Positions 62,004-64,000 of a stretch of 64,000 nucleotides of DNA are shown piece by piece (the stretch's first letter is position 1; every line of letters begins with the position of its first letter). Origin of the DNA: Melastoma dodecandrum (taxonomy: Eukaryota > Streptophyta > Magnoliopsida > Myrtales > Melastomataceae); the NCBI GenBank assembly GCA_029817715.1, contig JARUPY010000409.1, positions 372,001-436,000 on the forward strand, read 5' to 3'. Both the position numbers and the translations under genes were made by a program. Below the pieces are notes generated by a model. That model saw only the letters and a program-made list of their open reading frames with translations, had not been told where the DNA came from and made no database searches.

Positions 62004-62243
62004 GATAATACACCCTCATCCAGATCGAACGAGGCATCAAGAAAAGCTTTATCCCCCATTTTTTACACGGGTTCCAGGAAAGACCCCCGATTGTATAGGA
62101 GATTGGATGCAGATGAGACCAAAGCCATGAGTTATAGTACAAGGCATCGGACTCTTCTATGCACCAACTGTCAGCAACTAGGTCATAATAGTCGAGCCGC
62201 GTCGACGTTCAATGAAAAACACATCAACAAGTTACAAGAATAA

Positions 62244-64000
62244 GGCATTGCCCTTAGGCATTTCCATTTTTCTGTTCTATAATTTTTTGTAGAGACGAAA
62301 TGATGCTGGTTCACAAACATCAATGACCCCAACTTTTTGCCCAAGAGAAAGGTATAGAAAATTATATTAATTTGACAAAGCTCTTTAAGCGAAGAATAAG
62401 TCGAAACCAAGATGAACATGACGCAGATGGCATGCTATTGAGCCAAGGATGCTACGCCAATCCATATTCGAAAAAGAATGGAACAATTCACATCGCTTCC
62501 GTGCCTCAAGGAACTCGCGTAGCTTCCGAATCGAATCACTCCTGAAGGATCGCGAGAATAGCAGCTTTGGAATTGGTGGCACCGGAGGAGAACTGATTGC
62601 CGCAGTCATGGTCGTGGTTTCTTAATGGCACATGCTCCCCATAAAGTTCCTAAGTTGCTTAATGTGACTTAAAGCCCAACAAGGAGTTCGCGTTTCTCAA
62701 ACGCGGTGTACTTGTTATAACATAAAATCAAACTCGATTTAGTATTTTCAGGAAAAACTGAAAAGATTATTTTAAGGAAGAAAATGTTTCAAAATTAAAT
62801 CTTAAGTCGCTGCCTTTTGAAATTTGTAATACCTATCACCTTATTCAAAGATTTATATATATATATATATATATATATAGCAAGAAAATAAACTCCTTAT
62901 GGAGGAGCTTTTTATCCGGGGGAGACTCTCCCAAAAGTCCAAACAATGGTTTTTCTCTTACCTTGATCAGCCTGGGGCACGTCCTTTTACAGTTCGTTTC
63001 CACAATTGTTCATTTTCCCATATTTACTCTCCACCCTCTTCTATCACCACAGAATCAACCTGTCTTTAAAAAAAAATATTCTAAAGAAATACCACAAGAC
63101 TCAGTTTCTACTAATGGTGGTCCAAACTGATATCGCCTCCCCCGAGGCAACACTCACTTCTCGGACCGGGAACGTGGGAAATGCCCACCATTTATTTCAC
63201 TGGAATAAAATTATGTTTATACACAATGGTTCTTGCTGGGTGTCTGTGTCTCCCATTCCTACACACTTAACTTCCATCACGCACGGCCGTTTCTCTCTTT
63301 AGTTTAGCCGAAAGTTTTAGTTCATCAATTTCTATTAAGTAAGACGTTGGGTATCTGGGTATTTGAATTTGGGTGTCCCTCGAGGGGGGGTTTAGAAAGC
63401 TTCCTCCCCCTCCCCCCTCCTCTCTCGGGGCATATGGATGAGTTCTAACTGGCAAAAAGGGATAAAAGTTCACTGTCCATCCTCGCCTTCGTGTGTAGCA
63501 AAAGCACAAACAGCACACACTCTCCCTTCTTGGGTCTCTCCCCCATCCCAAAAAAAATAACTTCCCTGAGGGAAAGAGACAACCTGCGAAGGTGACCCAC
63601 ATGATTCAATAAGTCAAAGCCGTGCATTTGAATACAAGAAGAGATTGCATTTAGGGGGGGGGGGGGGCGGGGAAGAAGAGACTGATTGCATGGAGGATTC
63701 TCCGGTCCATATATTATATCAATAATTTCCTTCTTTTTTGCTTCGGACCGATTCTTCTTCATTGTTCGGCGTGGTCTTGTCTGGACTTGCATAAATATAT
63801 TACAAAGTGTGGTTTGGGGACATGCTTTGTTTCTGATAGTCTTAGCGATGCGATCCGAAACAACATTCACAAGCGGTCAGAGGATCAGACCATCGCCGTA
63901 CTCTTCTTACAACGATAACTACGACAGTTGTTTGGACGATCCATCGATCCTTCTCCCCCTTATGATCCGACAGTTGTTTAAATGGTAAGTATTATCAGTT
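62244..64000. other. Right-end intergenic DNA
   Basis: No gene was recognised. A minus-strand frame at 62385-62609 (74 codons, MTAAISSPPVPPIPKLLF...) begins in a plausible context but matches nothing known. A poly-G run of about 12-14 lies near 63655-63668. Confidence 0.4.
62854..62879. repeat. (TA)n microsatellite
   Basis: About 13 TA units in a row. Confidence 0.95.

Larger units (their letters stand above)
60590..62243 (+). pseudogene. Mutator-like transposase relic (SWIM and zinc knuckle), split by an insertion
   Basis: To the left of the inserted element, CEHSGTPCKHIVSIIHLRAN and EDYVHEYFSKEKYLVAYG (60590-60703) form the SWIM zinc-finger end of a MULE transposase. To the right, after 62014, a Pro-rich linker and the knuckle CTNCQQLGHNSRAA (about 62153-62195) match the C terminus of such proteins, ending at TAA 62241-62243. 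The last Cys of the knuckle is replaced by Ala. The two parts are in the same frame if the element at 60721-62003 and one copy of its flanking repeat are ignored, apart from a TAG just before the insertion. The DDE domain is missing. Confidence 0.72.

Noticed and set aside
62385..62609. 74-codon minus-strand frame as a gene
   Set aside because: It resembles no known protein and there is no supporting exon structure nearby.

Overview
This window is nuclear DNA from a flowering plant, most likely a eudicot. The evidence is spliced genes with GT-AG introns coding for plant protein families, embedded in decayed plant transposons: Ty1/copia, Ty3/gypsy, hAT and Mutator-like. No ribosomal or transfer RNA gene, CRISPR array, operon or prokaryotic feature was seen. 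The species cannot be told from the sequence alone.

Five genes look intact. On the minus strand near the left end are a three-exon type-1 protein phosphatase catalytic subunit (2429-4006) and a two-exon RABA/Rab11-type small GTPase (5031-5984). In the centre are a ten-exon plus-strand NEDD1-like WD40 protein (31471-35059), an apparently intronless minus-strand GT47/exostosin-like glycosyltransferase (38413-39513) and an eleven-exon minus-strand RCC1-repeat protein (39914-43043). For the spliced genes I placed exon edges by hand on splice signals, and every exon set keeps one open frame.

The rest is relics and mobile DNA. From left to right: a ~2.0 kb non-autonomous LTR element (7939-9939); a repeat that occurs twice (12425-13125 and 19566-20315); an hAT transposase relic (15880-17893); and a subtilisin-like protease pseudogene spread over 18489-28286. 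That pseudogene is split by a copia element with a 5-bp target duplication (21604-27830). A gypsy relic (28616-30986) ends about 0.5 kb upstream of NEDD1. A folylpolyglutamate synthase pseudogene (35664-37393) lies between NEDD1 and the glycosyltransferase. The right third has a large Tat/Ogre-like gypsy element with two ~1.25 kb LTRs (45075-53850), a second hAT relic (54640-56880), a copia relic (58290-59410), and a Mutator-like transposase relic split by a 1.28 kb element (60721-62003). That last element has ~260 bp terminal inverted repeats full of short palindromes and is flanked by matching 11-bp direct repeats.

No undescribed multi-gene system was found. The most unusual structure is the long-TIR element at 60721-62003. 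The genes show no sign of acting together; they are independent housekeeping or regulatory genes (mitosis, vesicle traffic, phosphatase signalling, wall glycosylation, an RCC1-fold regulator) separated by transposon insertions.
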